Assembly (NCBI GenBank): GCA_903844385.1
Contig: CAIMTJ010000042.1
Coordinates: 1-64,000, forward strand
Reading direction: 5' to 3'
Length of the DNA stretch: 64,000 nt
Source of the DNA: an uncultured Burkholderiales bacterium
GTDB lineage: Bacteria; Pseudomonadota; Gammaproteobacteria; Burkholderiales; Burkholderiaceae_C
Made by a program: the position numbers and the translations under genes
The notes under the pieces: model-generated
Databases searched by the model: none
What the model was told of the DNA's origin: nothing
What the model saw: the letters and a program-made list of their open reading frames with translations, nothing else
Shown: positions 1-11,131 of the stretch, in pieces
Position numbering within the stretch: the stretch's first letter is position 1
Layout: every line of letters begins with the position of its first letter

Positions 1-341
1 ACTGGGGTGACGGGAGAAGCCGCTGGCGCTGGCGCTGGCTGGGCCGCAGCCTGGGTCGTTGCCTGAGTTGTTGCTATTGGGCTGGGGGCTGGGGCGTCAG
101 AGGACGCCACACTCACCAAAGCGAGCACACTGCCTTCTTTGACCCGGTCACCCAATTTCACTTTGAGCTCACTGATCACCCCTTTGACTGAGGACGGAAT
201 CTCCATGGATGCTTTATCGGATTCCACCGTGATCACGGACTGCTCAACATCGATGGTGTCGCCCACTTTGACCAACATCTCAATGACGGCCACGGATTCA
301 AAATCCCCAATGTCAGGTACTTTTAATTCAACTGTACTCAT
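1..341 (-). CDS. aceF: Dihydrolipoamide acetyltransferase (pyruvate dehydrogenase E2), N-terminal part, truncated by window edge
   Basis: Reverse-strand translation from 341: MSTVELKVPDIGDFESVAVIEMLVKVGDTIDVEQSVITVESDKASMEIPSS..., a lipoyl domain with the ESDKA lipoylation motif, followed by an Ala/Pro linker; directly downstream of aceE. Confidence 0.9.
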   Translation of the reverse strand, partial: MSTVELKVPDIGDFESVAVIEMLVKVGDTIDVEQSVITVESDKASMEIPSSVKGVISELKVKLGDRVKEGSVLALVSVASSDAPAPSPIATTQATTQAAAQPAPAPAASPVTP

Positions 342-357
342 GCAGTGTCTCCTGAGA

Positions 358-3069
358 TTAGGCGTTCAATGGATTGATTTTTTCGGTATTGATTTGGTAC
401 TTCTCAATGGCCTCAAGCACCTTGGCAGCAGGCAAAGCGCCGTCGTCGCTCAAGGCCTTCAAGGCGGCCAAGACGATGTAGTGACGATTGATCTCAAAGT
501 GCTCTCGCAAGCGAGAGCGGAAATCGCTGCGACCAAAGCCATCGGTGCCCAAGACCTTGTAGCTGCGGCCCTTGGGGATGAAGGCTCGAATTTGTTCGGC
601 ATAGGACTTCATGTAGTCCGTCGAGGCAACCACCGCACCTTCGTGCCCGTCAAGTTGAGAAGCCACAAAGGAGGTCCGAGGTGTTTGGTCTGGGTGGAGC
701 AAATTCCAGCGATCAACTTCTTGACCTTCGCGCGCGAGTTGATTAAAGCTCGGACAACTCCAGACGTTGGCAACCACGCCAAAGTCTTTTTTCAGCAAGG
801 CCTGTGCGGCAATCGACTCGCGCAAGATGGTGCCTGAACCGAGCAAATTCACACGCGGAGCTTTCTTCGCGCCTTCGCCGGCACTCAGCAAATACATCCC
901 CTTGATGATTTCTTCTTCGCTCCCCACCTTCAGGCCTGGCATGGGGTAGTTTTCATTGAGCAGCGTGATGTAGTAAAACACATTTTCTTGTTTTTCCACC
1001 ATGCGCTTTAAGCCGTCTTGCATGATCACGGCCACTTCATGGGCGAAGGTGGGGTCGTAGCTCAAACAGTTCGGGATGGTGCCCGCCAAGATGTGACTGT
1101 GTCCGTCTTCGTGCTGTAAGCCCTCGCCATTCAAGGTGGTGCGCCCAGAAGTCCCCCCGAGCAAAAAGCCGCGCGCTTGCATGTCGCCCGCAGCCCAGGC
1201 CAAGTCGCCAATGCGCTGGAATCCAAACATGGAGTAATAGACATAAAACGGAATCATGATGCGGTTGTTGGTGGAGTATGACGTTGCCGCCGCAATCCAA
1301 GAGCTCATACCACCCGCTTCGTTGATGCCTTCTTGCAAAATCTGACCCGCTTTGTCCTCTTTGTAGTACATGACCTGGTCTTTGTCGACAGGGGTGTACT
1401 GTTGGCCTGCAGGGTTGTAAATACCCACTTGCCGAAAGAGGCCCTCCATGCCAAAGGTTCTGGCCTCGTCCACCAAAATGGGCACCACACGAGAGCCCAA
1501 CGCGGGGTCGCGCAAAAGTTGCGTTAGAAAGCGCACATAGGCCTGGGTGGTGGAGATCTCGCGCCCTTCAACCGTGGGCTCTAAAATTGACTTGAAGGTC
1601 TCCAAGGCAGGAACTTGAAAGGTCTCTTCACTCTTGACACGGCGTGCCGGCAAGTAGCCACCAAGTGCTGCACGGCGTTGGTGCAAGTACTGCATCTCCG
1701 GCGTGTCATCAGCGGGTTTGTAAAAAGGCAGTGCGGCCAAGTCACTATCGGGCACCGGGATATTGAAGCGATCGCGAAAGATCTTGATGTCTTCGTCGGT
1801 GAGTTTTTTGGTTTGGTGAACGGTGTTCTTGCCTTCGCCAATTTTGCCCATGCCAAAGCCCTTGACGGTTTTGATGAGCAAGACAGTGGGTTGCCCCTTG
1901 TGTTTGACCGCCTTGGCGTAGGCGGCGTAGACTTTTTGAGGATCATGGCCACCGCGGCGCAAATTCCAGATCTCATCGTCGCTCATTTTGGCAACCATCT
2001 CCAGGGTCTTGGGGTCACGACCAAAGAAATGCTGTCGAACGAAGGCACCATCGTTGGCCTTGAAGGCTTGGTAGTCGCCGTCCAAGGTCTCCATCATGAT
2101 GCGCCGCAAATCCCCATCGTGATCCTTGGCCAAGAGGCTGTCCCAATTGCTGCCCCAAATGAGTTTGATCACGTTCCAGCCGGAGCCTCTGAATTCGCTC
2201 TCGAGCTCTTGGATAATTTTGCCGTTCCCGCGCACGGGACCATCCAAGCGCTGCAAATTGCAGTTGATCACAAAAATCAAGTTATCGAGCTTTTCACGGG
2301 CGGCCAAGCCAATGGCGCCCAAAGACTCGACCTCGTCCATTTCACCGTCCCCACAAAACACCCAAATTTTTCGGTTCTCGGTGTTGGCAATGCCTCTGGC
2401 GTGAAGGTATTTTAAAAAGCGAGCTTGGTAGATGGCCATCAAGGGGCCAAGTCCCATGGAGACGGTGGGGAACTGCCAAAATTCGGGCATGAGCTTGGGG
2501 TGGGGGTAGCTCGATAAACCTTTACCGTGGACCTCTTGTCTGAAGTTGAGGAGTTGCTCCTCACTCAAACGCCCTTCTAGATAAGCACGGGCGTAAACGC
2601 CGGGGGAGACGTGGCCTTGGATGTAGAGTAAATCGCCGCCATGGTTTTCGTTTTCCGCATGCCAAAAGTGATTGAATCCCGCACCAAAGAGATGGGCCAA
2701 CGAAGCAAAAGAGCCGATGTGCCCTCCCAAATCACCCCCATCCTCAGGGTGGTGTCGATTGGCTTTGACGACCATGGCCATGGCGTTCCAACGCATGTAA
2801 GCGCGCAGCCGCTCCTCGATCTCAATATTGCCAGGACAGACCTCTTCCTCTTCGGTATTGATGGTGTTGATGTAGCCGGTGTTGGCCGAGAACGGCAAAT
2901 CAATGCGACTGGCGCGGGCGTGCTCGAGGAGCTGCTCGATCAAAAAATGGGCGCGCTCGGTGCCCTCGGATTCAATAACAGCACTCAAGGCGTCGAGCCA
3001 CTCGCGCGTTTCTTGGCTATCGCTATCGTTGAGCGCAAACGTGCGCTGCTCGTTGGGTAAAGCGGACAT
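358..3069 (-). CDS. aceE: Pyruvate dehydrogenase E1 component, homodimeric type
   Basis: 904 aa from MSALPNEQ; AceE-type sequence including GDGEMDEVESLGAIGLAAREKLDNLIFVINCNLQRLDGPVRGNGKIIQELE; start chosen at 3069 rather than the longest ORF start. Confidence 0.97.
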   Translation of the reverse strand: MSALPNEQRTFALNDSDSQETREWLDALSAVIESEGTERAHFLIEQLLEHARASRIDLPFSANTGYINTINTEEEEVCPGNIEIEERLRAYMRWNAMAMVVKANRHHPEDGGDLGGHIGSFASLAHLFGAGFNHFWHAENENHGGDLLYIQGHVSPGVYARAYLEGRLSEEQLLNFRQEVHGKGLSSYPHPKLMPEFWQFPTVSMGLGPLMAIYQARFLKYLHARGIANTENRKIWVFCGDGEMDEVESLGAIGLAAREKLDNLIFVINCNLQRLDGPVRGNGKIIQELESEFRGSGWNVIKLIWGSNWDSLLAKDHDGDLRRIMMETLDGDYQAFKANDGAFVRQHFFGRDPKTLEMVAKMSDDEIWNLRRGGHDPQKVYAAYAKAVKHKGQPTVLLIKTVKGFGMGKIGEGKNTVHQTKKLTDEDIKIFRDRFNIPVPDSDLAALPFYKPADDTPEMQYLHQRRAALGGYLPARRVKSEETFQVPALETFKSILEPTVEGREISTTQAYVRFLTQLLRDPALGSRVVPILVDEARTFGMEGLFRQVGIYNPAGQQYTPVDKDQVMYYKEDKAGQILQEGINEAGGMSSWIAAATSYSTNNRIMIPFYVYYSMFGFQRIGDLAWAAGDMQARGFLLGGTSGRTTLNGEGLQHEDGHSHILAGTIPNCLSYDPTFAHEVAVIMQDGLKRMVEKQENVFYYITLLNENYPMPGLKVGSEEEIIKGMYLLSAGEGAKKAPRVNLLGSGTILRESIAAQALLKKDFGVVANVWSCPSFNQLAREGQEVDRWNLLHPDQTPRTSFVASQLDGHEGAVVASTDYMKSYAEQIRAFIPKGRSYKVLGTDGFGRSDFRSRLREHFEINRHYIVLAALKALSDDGALPAAKVLEAIEKYQINTEKINPLNA

Positions 3070-3248
3070 GACTTGTCTCCTGTGGGCTTGAGGATGATTT
3101 ATTTTGAAAGCATTATCACACAAAAGATTTGGATTTCAAATGATGCATTTTGTTTTTGTATTGTGAAATTTTATAGCTGCCATTAAAAAGAACGCATGCC
3201 GGGTTCATTGAAGGCCGAGCACCTTGCAAGTGCGCCTAAAATAAAGCC

Positions 3249-5765
3249 ATGCCCAGCTTCTCGCACACCATTCGCTCGCCTTTGAAAGTCGTTTTGAAGA
3301 CTTGGACAACATGGTGGCGCAACCAAAGCCCAAGTCGACAAGACCGTTTTGCCTTGATGGCCCCCTTGACGGCGGTCATCTTTTTCTTTGCCGCCATTGC
3401 CACTGCATTTGGCTACTTGCGCTATGAGGAGATCTTGCGCGAAGAGGAGACGGTCAGACGCGACATAGAGTATGCGCAGCAGCGCTTGAGGATTCGACTC
3501 TTGGAGCGGCAAGAGCAGGTGCAGCGCTTGTCGCGCGATCTTGCTTCGGGCGAGGTGTTGGACTTGGAATTTCTCAAAGAGGCCGGCTCCATCGTCGCCC
3601 ACTACCCTGAGGTGTCAGCCGTGAGTTGGCTAGACACCAAAATGCGCGTGAAGTACTCCTATGCCGGCCCTGGGGTTCAAAACCCCCAAATCCATCTCTT
3701 GGGCGACTCGCTCAAAACGCCCAGTTTGATTCGAACCTTTGAATGGGTCAAACACCGCGGACAAATTGCCTACGCCCCGCCCAGCACCCTCGAGTCGCTG
3801 GGACAAGACAGCTCGGAGCCACAACTCCAACTCTTTGTGCCTTTCATCGTCAAAGGCAACTTCAATGGTGCTTTTTTGGTCGAATACAAAATCGATGGAC
3901 TCATGCGCTTTGTCGTCCCTCCAGAAGTCATTGACCGCGTTGCCCTGTCCATTTGGGACGCCAATGAGCACTTGCTCACGGGACAGGTGATCAAGCCAAG
4001 TCTGCGTGCCGCTTACTTGGCACCGTGGATCAAGCCACCCTACCATTACGAGGTACCGATTGCCCCCGTGGGCAGCGGCTTGATCCTCAAAGCCCAAGCG
4101 TTTCGCACCTCACAAGGGGTGATTGGCAATGGCCTTTTTTGGATGATCACGTTCTTGAGCCTGCTCACCGCTTGGATGCTCATTGGCACTTGGCGCCACA
4201 CCCGACGACGCCTTCAAGCCCAGCAGGCTTTGGTGGCCGAGACCAATTTCAGACGTGCCATGGAAAACTCGGTGCTCACGGGCATGCGCGCCATGGACAT
4301 GAATGGCTGCATCACTTATGTCAACGCGGCGTTTTGCCAAATGACCGGTTGGTCGGAGCTCGAACTCGTGGGTCAATACCCCCCGTTTCCCTACTGGCCA
4401 GATGCAGACCGCGAGGTCTTGGCTGCCAAATTGGCCGAGGAACTCAGTGGCAACCACACCCAAACGGGTCTGCAAGTGCGGGTCAAACGCCGTGACGGCA
4501 CACTCTTTGATGGGCGTCTTTATGTGTCCCCCTTGATCGACGCCAAGGGCTCCCAGTCGGGTTGGATGACCTCCATGACCGACATCACCGAGCCCAATCG
4601 CATTCGTCAACAGCTCTCGGCCTCCTATGAGCGCTTCACCACCGTCTTAGAAGCGCTCGACGCCTCGGTTTCGGTCACCCCCATTGGTTCGAGTGAAATG
4701 CTCTTCACCAACAAGCTCTATCGCCAATGGTTTGGCGCCAAGAGTGAAGGCCATTTGCACATGATCGAAGAGGCTTTTGAATCCATTCAGATGATGAACA
4801 ATTTGGCGCAAGATGTGGATGACTTGGCTGGACTGCCCTCGCAAAATTTGGAGCGCAGCTTTTCTGAAAATGCTGAAATCTTCATCCCAAGCTTGGCCAA
4901 GTGGATTGAGGTGCGATCGCGCTACTTGAATTGGGTGGACGGGCGCTTGGCGCAAATGATCATCGCCACAGACATCACCCCACGCCGGCAAGCCGAAGAG
5001 CAGCAAGCCCAGCAAACCGAGCGGGCCCAGTCATTGAGTCGCTTGGTGACCATGGGCGAGATGGCCTCCAGTGTCGCGCATGAGCTCAACCAACCGCTCA
5101 CCGCCATCAGCAACTACTGCACCGGCATTGTCTCGCGCATCAAGAGTGGACAGTTGCGCGAGGAAGATCTTTTGCTGGCACTGGAGAAAACCTCGCACCA
5201 AGCCCAGCGTGCGGGCCAGATCATTCAACGCATCCGCAGTTTTGTCAAACGCAGTGAGCCCAACCGCAGCTTGGCCAATATCGGCATGATTGTGATGGAA
5301 GCGGTCGAGCTCACCGAAATCGAGTTCAAACGCCGCCAAGTCAAACTCACCCACTACATCTCGGCCAACTTGCCGCCGGTCATGGTCGAGCCCATTTTGA
5401 TCGAGCAAGTGCTGGTCAATTTGCTGCGCAACTCGGCCGAATCCATTGACAACGCCAAGCGTGACAGCCCCCAGCGACATGTGGAGATGAAGGTCACCCC
5501 CCAGTTGATCGATGCCCAACAGGTGATTGAATTCACGGTCACCGACTCAGGGCTTGGGCTTGCACCCGAGGCGCTCGAGCGCCTCTTTGAAGCCTTCTTT
5601 TCCACCAAAACCGAAGGCATGGGTATTGGCCTGAATTTGTGCCGCAGCATCGTCGAATCCCACCAAGGACGTATGCAAGCGCAAAACATCTACAATGGCA
5701 CTGAAGTGATGGGATGCTGCTTTTCGTTTTGGCTCCCAGCTCATGAAGAGTTGGTGACCCATTAA
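3249..5765 (+). CDS. Membrane-associated PAS-domain sensor histidine kinase
   Basis: N-terminal TM segment, PAS-like regions, H-box SSVAHELNQPLTAISNY, N-box NLLRNSAESIDNA, G-box GMGIGLNLCRSIVESHQG. Confidence 0.92.
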   Translation: MPSFSHTIRSPLKVVLKTWTTWWRNQSPSRQDRFALMAPLTAVIFFFAAIATAFGYLRYEEILREEETVRRDIEYAQQRLRIRLLERQEQVQRLSRDLASGEVLDLEFLKEAGSIVAHYPEVSAVSWLDTKMRVKYSYAGPGVQNPQIHLLGDSLKTPSLIRTFEWVKHRGQIAYAPPSTLESLGQDSSEPQLQLFVPFIVKGNFNGAFLVEYKIDGLMRFVVPPEVIDRVALSIWDANEHLLTGQVIKPSLRAAYLAPWIKPPYHYEVPIAPVGSGLILKAQAFRTSQGVIGNGLFWMITFLSLLTAWMLIGTWRHTRRRLQAQQALVAETNFRRAMENSVLTGMRAMDMNGCITYVNAAFCQMTGWSELELVGQYPPFPYWPDADREVLAAKLAEELSGNHTQTGLQVRVKRRDGTLFDGRLYVSPLIDAKGSQSGWMTSMTDITEPNRIRQQLSASYERFTTVLEALDASVSVTPIGSSEMLFTNKLYRQWFGAKSEGHLHMIEEAFESIQMMNNLAQDVDDLAGLPSQNLERSFSENAEIFIPSLAKWIEVRSRYLNWVDGRLAQMIIATDITPRRQAEEQQAQQTERAQSLSRLVTMGEMASSVAHELNQPLTAISNYCTGIVSRIKSGQLREEDLLLALEKTSHQAQRAGQIIQRIRSFVKRSEPNRSLANIGMIVMEAVELTEIEFKRRQVKLTHYISANLPPVMVEPILIEQVLVNLLRNSAESIDNAKRDSPQRHVEMKVTPQLIDAQQVIEFTVTDSGLGLAPEALERLFEAFFSTKTEGMGIGLNLCRSIVESHQGRMQAQNIYNGTEVMGCCFSFWLPAHEELVTH

Positions 5766-5817
5766 AGCGATACACTTCAAGGGATGACATTTTGAATTAA
5801 CAGGTGATTGGGGATAG

Positions 5818-6453
5818 ATGATGAGCTTGATTCCTAAAAAAGGCACGGTTTATGTGGTCGATGATGATGAGGCCGTGCGCGACTCCTTGCAGTGGTTGCT
5901 CGAGGGCAAGGACTACCGAGTGCGTTGCTTTGATTCTGCCGAGACCTTTCTCAACCGATATGACTCCAAAGAAGTGGCTTGCTTGATTGTGGACATTCGC
6001 ATGGGTGGCATGAGTGGCCTAGAACTGCAAGAAAAACTCACTGAAAAGAATTCCCCCCTACCCGTCGTATTCATCACCGGCCATGGTGACGTGCCCATGG
6101 CCGTGGACACCATGAAAAAAGGCGCCATGGACTTCATCCAAAAGCCCTTCAAAGAAGACGACTTGCTCCCCTTGGTCGAGCACATGCTGGAAAAAGCCAA
6201 AGAGTCTTTTGCTGGCCACCAACAAGCAGCTTCTCGTGACGCATTGATGTCCAAGCTCACCAGCCGTGAAGCCCAAGTCCTCGAGCGCATTGTGGCCGGT
6301 CGGCTCAACAAACAAATTGCCGACGACCTGGGCATCAGTATCAAAACCGTTGAGGCCCACCGCGCCAACATCATGGAAAAACTCAACGCCAACACGGTGG
6401 CCGATCTGCTCAAAATCGCGCTGGGCTCCACGCCCCCCAAAGCCGCCGCTTAA
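5818..6453 (+). CDS. FixJ/NarL-type response regulator (receiver + LuxR HTH)
   Basis: Receiver VYVVDDDEAVRDSLQWLL...IVDIRMGGMSGLEL, C-terminal LTSREAQVLERIVAGRLNKQIADDLGISIKTVEAHRANIMEKL. Confidence 0.95.
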   Translation: MMSLIPKKGTVYVVDDDEAVRDSLQWLLEGKDYRVRCFDSAETFLNRYDSKEVACLIVDIRMGGMSGLELQEKLTEKNSPLPVVFITGHGDVPMAVDTMKKGAMDFIQKPFKEDDLLPLVEHMLEKAKESFAGHQQAASRDALMSKLTSREAQVLERIVAGRLNKQIADDLGISIKTVEAHRANIMEKLNANTVADLLKIALGSTPPKAAA

Positions 6454-6477
6454 AGCTCGCCTGCGTCGCCCCACTCT

Positions 6478-6525
6478 AAAGCCTCGAGCTCCAGATGTTG
6501 CGTCTGGCCTGGAGGCTTTCCTTTT
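6478..6525 (+). terminator. Putative intrinsic terminator after the response regulator
   Basis: AAAGCCTCgagctCCAGA tgttgcg TCTGGcctGGAGGCTTT hairpin followed by CCTTTT. Confidence 0.6.
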
Positions 6526-6614
6526 GGGCCCCAAGTCACTAAGTCGCACAGCTCGCCTGGAGCGCCAACATTTTTCACACTCAACAGTTCTTTAACAACC
6601 CAACACCCTGAGCC

Positions 6615-7484
6615 ATGAGCGCACACATCATTGACGGCAAACAACTCTCGCACACCCTCAGACGTGACTACGCTCAACGGGTGAACCGGTTGACCCAGCA
6701 AGGTCTCAGGCCAGGACTGGCTGTGGTCTTGGTGGGCCAACACCCAGCAAGCCAGGTGTATGTCAAAAACAAGGTGCTCGCCTGCGAGGAAATTGGCATG
6801 CACTCTTTGTTGCTGAAATTTGAAGCGGACATGAGCCAAGCGCAGTTGCTGCAAGAAATTGATCGCCTCAACCACGACACCAGCATCCACGGCATTTTGG
6901 TGCAACTCCCCTTGCCTGCTCAAATCGACCCCCAAGCGGTGATCCAAGCCATTTCCCCGCAAAAGGATGTGGATGGCTTTCATTTGGAGAGCGCAGGCGC
7001 TTTGATGTGCGGGGCACCCAGTTTTTGGCCATGCACACCGCATGGCTGCCTCCAAATGCTTGACGCCATAGGCTTTGAGTTGGGGGGCAAACACGCTGTG
7101 GTCGTGGGGCGCTCCAACATCGTGGGCAAGCCGATGGCGTTGATGCTGTTACAAAGGAACGCCACCGTCACCATTTGCCACAGCCACACTCGGGACCTCA
7201 AAGCCCAGACCTTGCAAGCGGACGTGCTGGTGGCGGCGGTGGGCATGCGCCATTTGATCCAAGCCGACATGGTCAAGCCCGGTGCCGTGGTGCTCGATGT
7301 GGGTATGAACCGAGACGAGATGGGCAAGTTGTGCGGCGATGTGGACTTTGACGCGGTCAAAGAAGTGGCCTCCTACATCACCCCGGTGCCCGGCGGCGTC
7401 GGACCCATGACCATCACGATGCTGCTGGCCAACACCTTGGACGCGGCGCAAGCTGCCCTCACCAACCCCAACTCGAGAGTGTGA
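6615..7484 (+). CDS. folD: Bifunctional methylenetetrahydrofolate dehydrogenase/cyclohydrolase
   Basis: FolD motifs: [43 protein letters not shown]. Confidence 0.97.
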   Translation: MSAHIIDGKQLSHTLRRDYAQRVNRLTQQGLRPGLAVVLVGQHPASQVYVKNKVLACEEIGMHSLLLKFEADMSQAQLLQEIDRLNHDTSIHGILVQLPLPAQIDPQAVIQAISPQKDVDGFHLESAGALMCGAPSFWPCTPHGCLQMLDAIGFELGGKHAVVVGRSNIVGKPMALMLLQRNATVTICHSHTRDLKAQTLQADVLVAAVGMRHLIQADMVKPGAVVLDVGMNRDEMGKLCGDVDFDAVKEVASYITPVPGGVGPMTITMLLANTLDAAQAALTNPNSRV

Positions 7485-9577
7485 CTCTGACCGTGATCCC
7501 CAACAACAACACCCTGACCCCAGAGCCCTCCAACCCCTTGCTGGACTTCAGCAACCCGGCGCGTTTTGATGACGTGCGCGCCGAGCACATTGAGCCCGCC
7601 ATGGACGCGCTCATTGAGCGTGCGCAAGAGGCGCTCGCGCGTGTCACCTCCTCAGCGTTCAAATCCGATTGGGATGGCATTGAGCGGCTCCTCGATGTGC
7701 CGGTTGAGCACTTGAGTCGTGCCTGGGGCATGATCAATCACTTGAATGCGGTCATGGATTCAGCCCCCCTGCGACAAGCCTACAACCAAGTGCTGCCCAA
7801 AGTCACGGAATTTTGGACACAGCTCGGCTCCAATGAGGCCTTGTTTGCCAAATACGCGGGCGTGGCATCTGAGGCCTTGCACCCGCACGCACAACAAGCC
7901 TTGAAGTTGGCCCTTCGTAACTTCATTTTGGGTGGTGCGCAACTGCAAGGACAAGACAAAGAAGACTATGCCAAGCTGCAAGAGCAACTCGCGCAATTGA
8001 CCCAAAAATTCAGTGAAAACGTGCTCGATGCGACCGATGCTTGGTTTTATATGGCGGACCTGTCTGAGCTCACGGGCTTGCCAAAGGATGTGATTGAAGC
8101 CGCCCGAGAAGCTGCGAACGCTCATGGCCAAGAGGGTTACCGCTTGAGCTTAAAAATGCCCTGCTACTTGCCCGTGATGCAGTACGCTCAAAACCAAGCC
8201 TTGCGCCAACGGCTCTATCAGGCCTATCAAACCCGCGCCTCCGACCAAGCCGAGCCCAGCGGCTTGGTGTTTGACAACACCGCTGTCATGCAAGAGATTT
8301 TGCGACTTCGTCACCGCGAAGCCCAAATGCTCAAGTTTGATCATTTTGCCGCCCTCTCTCTCGAGCCCAAAATGGCCCAATCGGCCAGGGAAGTGATTGA
8401 GTTTTTAAGCTTGCTGGCCAGTCGTGCCAAGCCCCATGCCCTGAGAGATCTGGACGATCTCAAGCGATTTGCTGCGGACATGGGTCTGCCAGACCCCCAG
8501 GCTTGGGACTGGAGCTTTATCAGCGAACAACTCAAAGAAGCACGCTACGCCTTCAGCGAGCAAGAGGTCCGCGCATACTTCCCTTTCGAGAGCGTTTTGA
8601 CGGGCCTCTTTGAGCTCATTCAAAAGCTCTTTGGCGTCACCATCACGCCAGCCTCATCCCCAGTATGGCACCCTGATGTGAGGTTTTACAACATCACCCA
8701 AGATGCGAACTTGGTGGCCCAGTTTTACCTCGACCCGTTTGCCCGGCAAAGCAAACGCGGGGGCGCCTGGATGGACGATGCGCAATGCCGCTGGCTCAGA
8801 CCCGACTCGGGTGCGCTTCAAACACCCATCGCCCATTTGGTGTGCAACTTCGCCAGCGCCACCAGCACAACACCTGCCACGCTTACCCATGACGACGTGA
8901 TCACCTTGTTCCATGAATTTGGACACGGGCTGCACCACATGCTCTCCAAGGTCAACGTGCGCGATGTCTCCGGCATCAATGGCGTGGAGTGGGATGCGGT
9001 TGAATTGCCCAGTCAATGGATGGAGAACTTTTGCTGGGAGTGGTCCGTGGTCGAGCCCATGACCGCTCACACCGCGACGGGTGAGCGCATGCCCAAAGCG
9101 CTCTTTGATCGACTCCTCAACGCGCGCAATTATCAAAGCGGGCTGCAAACCTTGCGGCAAGTCGAATTTGCGCTTTTCGACATGAAACTGCACAGCAGCA
9201 GTGTGCCGGTGCAAGACGTGCAAGACCTGCTCACCCACATCAAAGCAGAGGTGAGCGTCATCCCAAGCCCAGCTTGGGTGAGGAGTGCTCACAGCTTTAG
9301 TCATATTTTCAGCGGCGGTTATGCCGCAGGTTATTACAGCTACAAATGGGCTGAGGTGTTGAGTGCGGATGCCTACGCTGCGTTTGAAGAAACCATGATG
9401 CCATCGGGCGCATTCAATGCGCAAACGGGCGAACGATTTTTGAAAGAGATCTTGCAAGTGGGCGGATCAAGACCCGCACTGGAGTCATTCATGGCGTTCA
9501 GAGGTCGAGCGCCACAGATGGACGCGTTGCTCAGGCACCAAGGCATGAGTGAGACAACCGCGTCGACCCAGGCTTGA
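7481..9577 (+). CDS. prlC: M3 family oligopeptidase A
   Basis: 698 aa; zinc-binding [16 protein letters not shown] start overlaps folD stop by 4 bp. Confidence 0.92.
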   Translation: MTLTVIPNNNTLTPEPSNPLLDFSNPARFDDVRAEHIEPAMDALIERAQEALARVTSSAFKSDWDGIERLLDVPVEHLSRAWGMINHLNAVMDSAPLRQAYNQVLPKVTEFWTQLGSNEALFAKYAGVASEALHPHAQQALKLALRNFILGGAQLQGQDKEDYAKLQEQLAQLTQKFSENVLDATDAWFYMADLSELTGLPKDVIEAAREAANAHGQEGYRLSLKMPCYLPVMQYAQNQALRQRLYQAYQTRASDQAEPSGLVFDNTAVMQEILRLRHREAQMLKFDHFAALSLEPKMAQSAREVIEFLSLLASRAKPHALRDLDDLKRFAADMGLPDPQAWDWSFISEQLKEARYAFSEQEVRAYFPFESVLTGLFELIQKLFGVTITPASSPVWHPDVRFYNITQDANLVAQFYLDPFARQSKRGGAWMDDAQCRWLRPDSGALQTPIAHLVCNFASATSTTPATLTHDDVITLFHEFGHGLHHMLSKVNVRDVSGINGVEWDAVELPSQWMENFCWEWSVVEPMTAHTATGERMPKALFDRLLNARNYQSGLQTLRQVEFALFDMKLHSSSVPVQDVQDLLTHIKAEVSVIPSPAWVRSAHSFSHIFSGGYAAGYYSYKWAEVLSADAYAAFEETMMPSGAFNAQTGERFLKEILQVGGSRPALESFMAFRGRAPQMDALLRHQGMSETTASTQA

Positions 9578-9630
9578 CGCCGAGAATCAACTCAGCACGA
9601 GGCTTGAAACCCCAACTCGAGTGCTGTCAT

Positions 9631-11034
9631 CTATTTGGATGATGGCGGCCCACTCGAGAGCCTCAGCGGCAAGGGCAGGACTGCTGGCGAGGGGGGTGGA
9701 GCAGCAAACGGATTCAACCCCACTGCGCCTGGATTGGATGCAGGCACTGTTGGCGAGACGGGGTGAGGCGGCGAATCCGACAAAGTTTTAAGAAATGACA
9801 CCACATCGTCGACCTCCGATGGGTTAAGCGCAGGCCCATCGGCGGCTTTTCTATTAAAGGGTGCACGGTCGCTCACCAGGTTGGGGAGATAGGCGACTGG
9901 TAAATCGTTGGGGACTCCAGCGGGGCCGTACCAACGTTTGGGGTTGGCGTTGCGAGTGGCGTAAAAACTCACCACTTCGTTCAAGTTGGTGAACACGCCG
10001 TTGTGCATGTAAAACTCCCGCTGCGCCACATTTCTCAAGGACGGCATGCGAAAAGCGCCACAAAATTGTTCAATCGTGACACCCGCTGGCACATTGGAGC
10101 TCAATGCTGGCTTTTTGCGTTGAGGACCACAAAGCCCCAAATCAAAGTAAGAGGGGTTGGCGTTGGCAGGAATTTTTGGATTTCTAGGGATGCCCGTTGC
10201 GTACATTGCAAAATCAGTGAACAAATTATCACTGGGCACTTGAGAGGTTGGATTCATCAAGTGGCAAGAGGCGCAATTGCCCTTCAACGGATCCATGAAC
10301 AGCTTGAGACCACGTTGCTCGGCAGCGCTCAGGCTGACTTGCCCTTTCACAAACTGATCATACTTGGAGTTAAAAGCATTGAGGGCGGGGCTTTTCTCAA
10401 AGGCGGCAATGGCTTGCGCAATGGCTTGAAACGCGGTGTCGGTATTGCCAAATACATTGGCGCCAAAAAGTGTCACCATATCCCTTGAGTAATTGGAGTT
10501 TCGAACTTTGGCCACGACTTGCGCAGCACTCGCGTTGTTCATCTCAGCGCTGGAGAGAAAAGGGGCCATGGCCTGCGCCACCAATGTGTCAGCGCGTCCA
10601 TCCCAAAACAGCCCACCCCTGGGATCGGTGTCGTTGCCCAGCACCCTGAAAGAAAAGCTGGGCACAAATGAGCTGTAGGCGTTTTGCATGGCATTGCGAC
10701 TGCCAAACGAATTGGGAGTACTGCCCAGCGGCACGCCAATTCTGGATCCATTGAGACTGGAAAAACCAGTGGCAGGGTTATGACAATTCACACAAGCGGT
10801 GCCGGCGGGCTGGGAGAGATTTTTATCATTGAAGATCTTTTGCCCCAAGCTTTGCAGTGTCACTTCAGGGGCCGGTTGAGAAAAACCAGGCGCAGGACTG
10901 GGGGTGGTCTGCGCCTGGGCGTGGAAAGACCAGAGCAAGAGGCCTGCGAGGCTGCAGGCAAGGCGGATGCCTTGACGCTTGGCGATCAGGGCCATTTTGG
11001 CCAGTGGGTTTGTGAGGTGAAGACGGTGTTTCAT
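9631..11034 (-). CDS. Di-heme cytochrome c peroxidase / MauG-like protein
   Basis: Two CxxCH motifs (ACVNCHNPATGFSS and NCASCHLMNP), N-terminal signal-like hydrophobic segment, Pro-rich C-terminus. Confidence 0.88.
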   Translation of the reverse strand: MKHRLHLTNPLAKMALIAKRQGIRLACSLAGLLLWSFHAQAQTTPSPAPGFSQPAPEVTLQSLGQKIFNDKNLSQPAGTACVNCHNPATGFSSLNGSRIGVPLGSTPNSFGSRNAMQNAYSSFVPSFSFRVLGNDTDPRGGLFWDGRADTLVAQAMAPFLSSAEMNNASAAQVVAKVRNSNYSRDMVTLFGANVFGNTDTAFQAIAQAIAAFEKSPALNAFNSKYDQFVKGQVSLSAAEQRGLKLFMDPLKGNCASCHLMNPTSQVPSDNLFTDFAMYATGIPRNPKIPANANPSYFDLGLCGPQRKKPALSSNVPAGVTIEQFCGAFRMPSLRNVAQREFYMHNGVFTNLNEVVSFYATRNANPKRWYGPAGVPNDLPVAYLPNLVSDRAPFNRKAADGPALNPSEVDDVVSFLKTLSDSPPHPVSPTVPASNPGAVGLNPFAAPPPSPAVLPLPLRLSSGPPSSK

Positions 11035-11131
11035 GGGTGTATCCTAAGAAAATGGACTGCTCGGAGAGCAAAAGTTCCAATTGAGAGGGTTCACGGGGGT
11101 CGGGTTTGAGTTCATGACGTGCACACGCGCC

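Noticed and set aside
1615-2415. 266 aa plus-strand ORF
   Set aside because: Fully antisense to the conserved aceE coding sequence; translation has no recognisable domain
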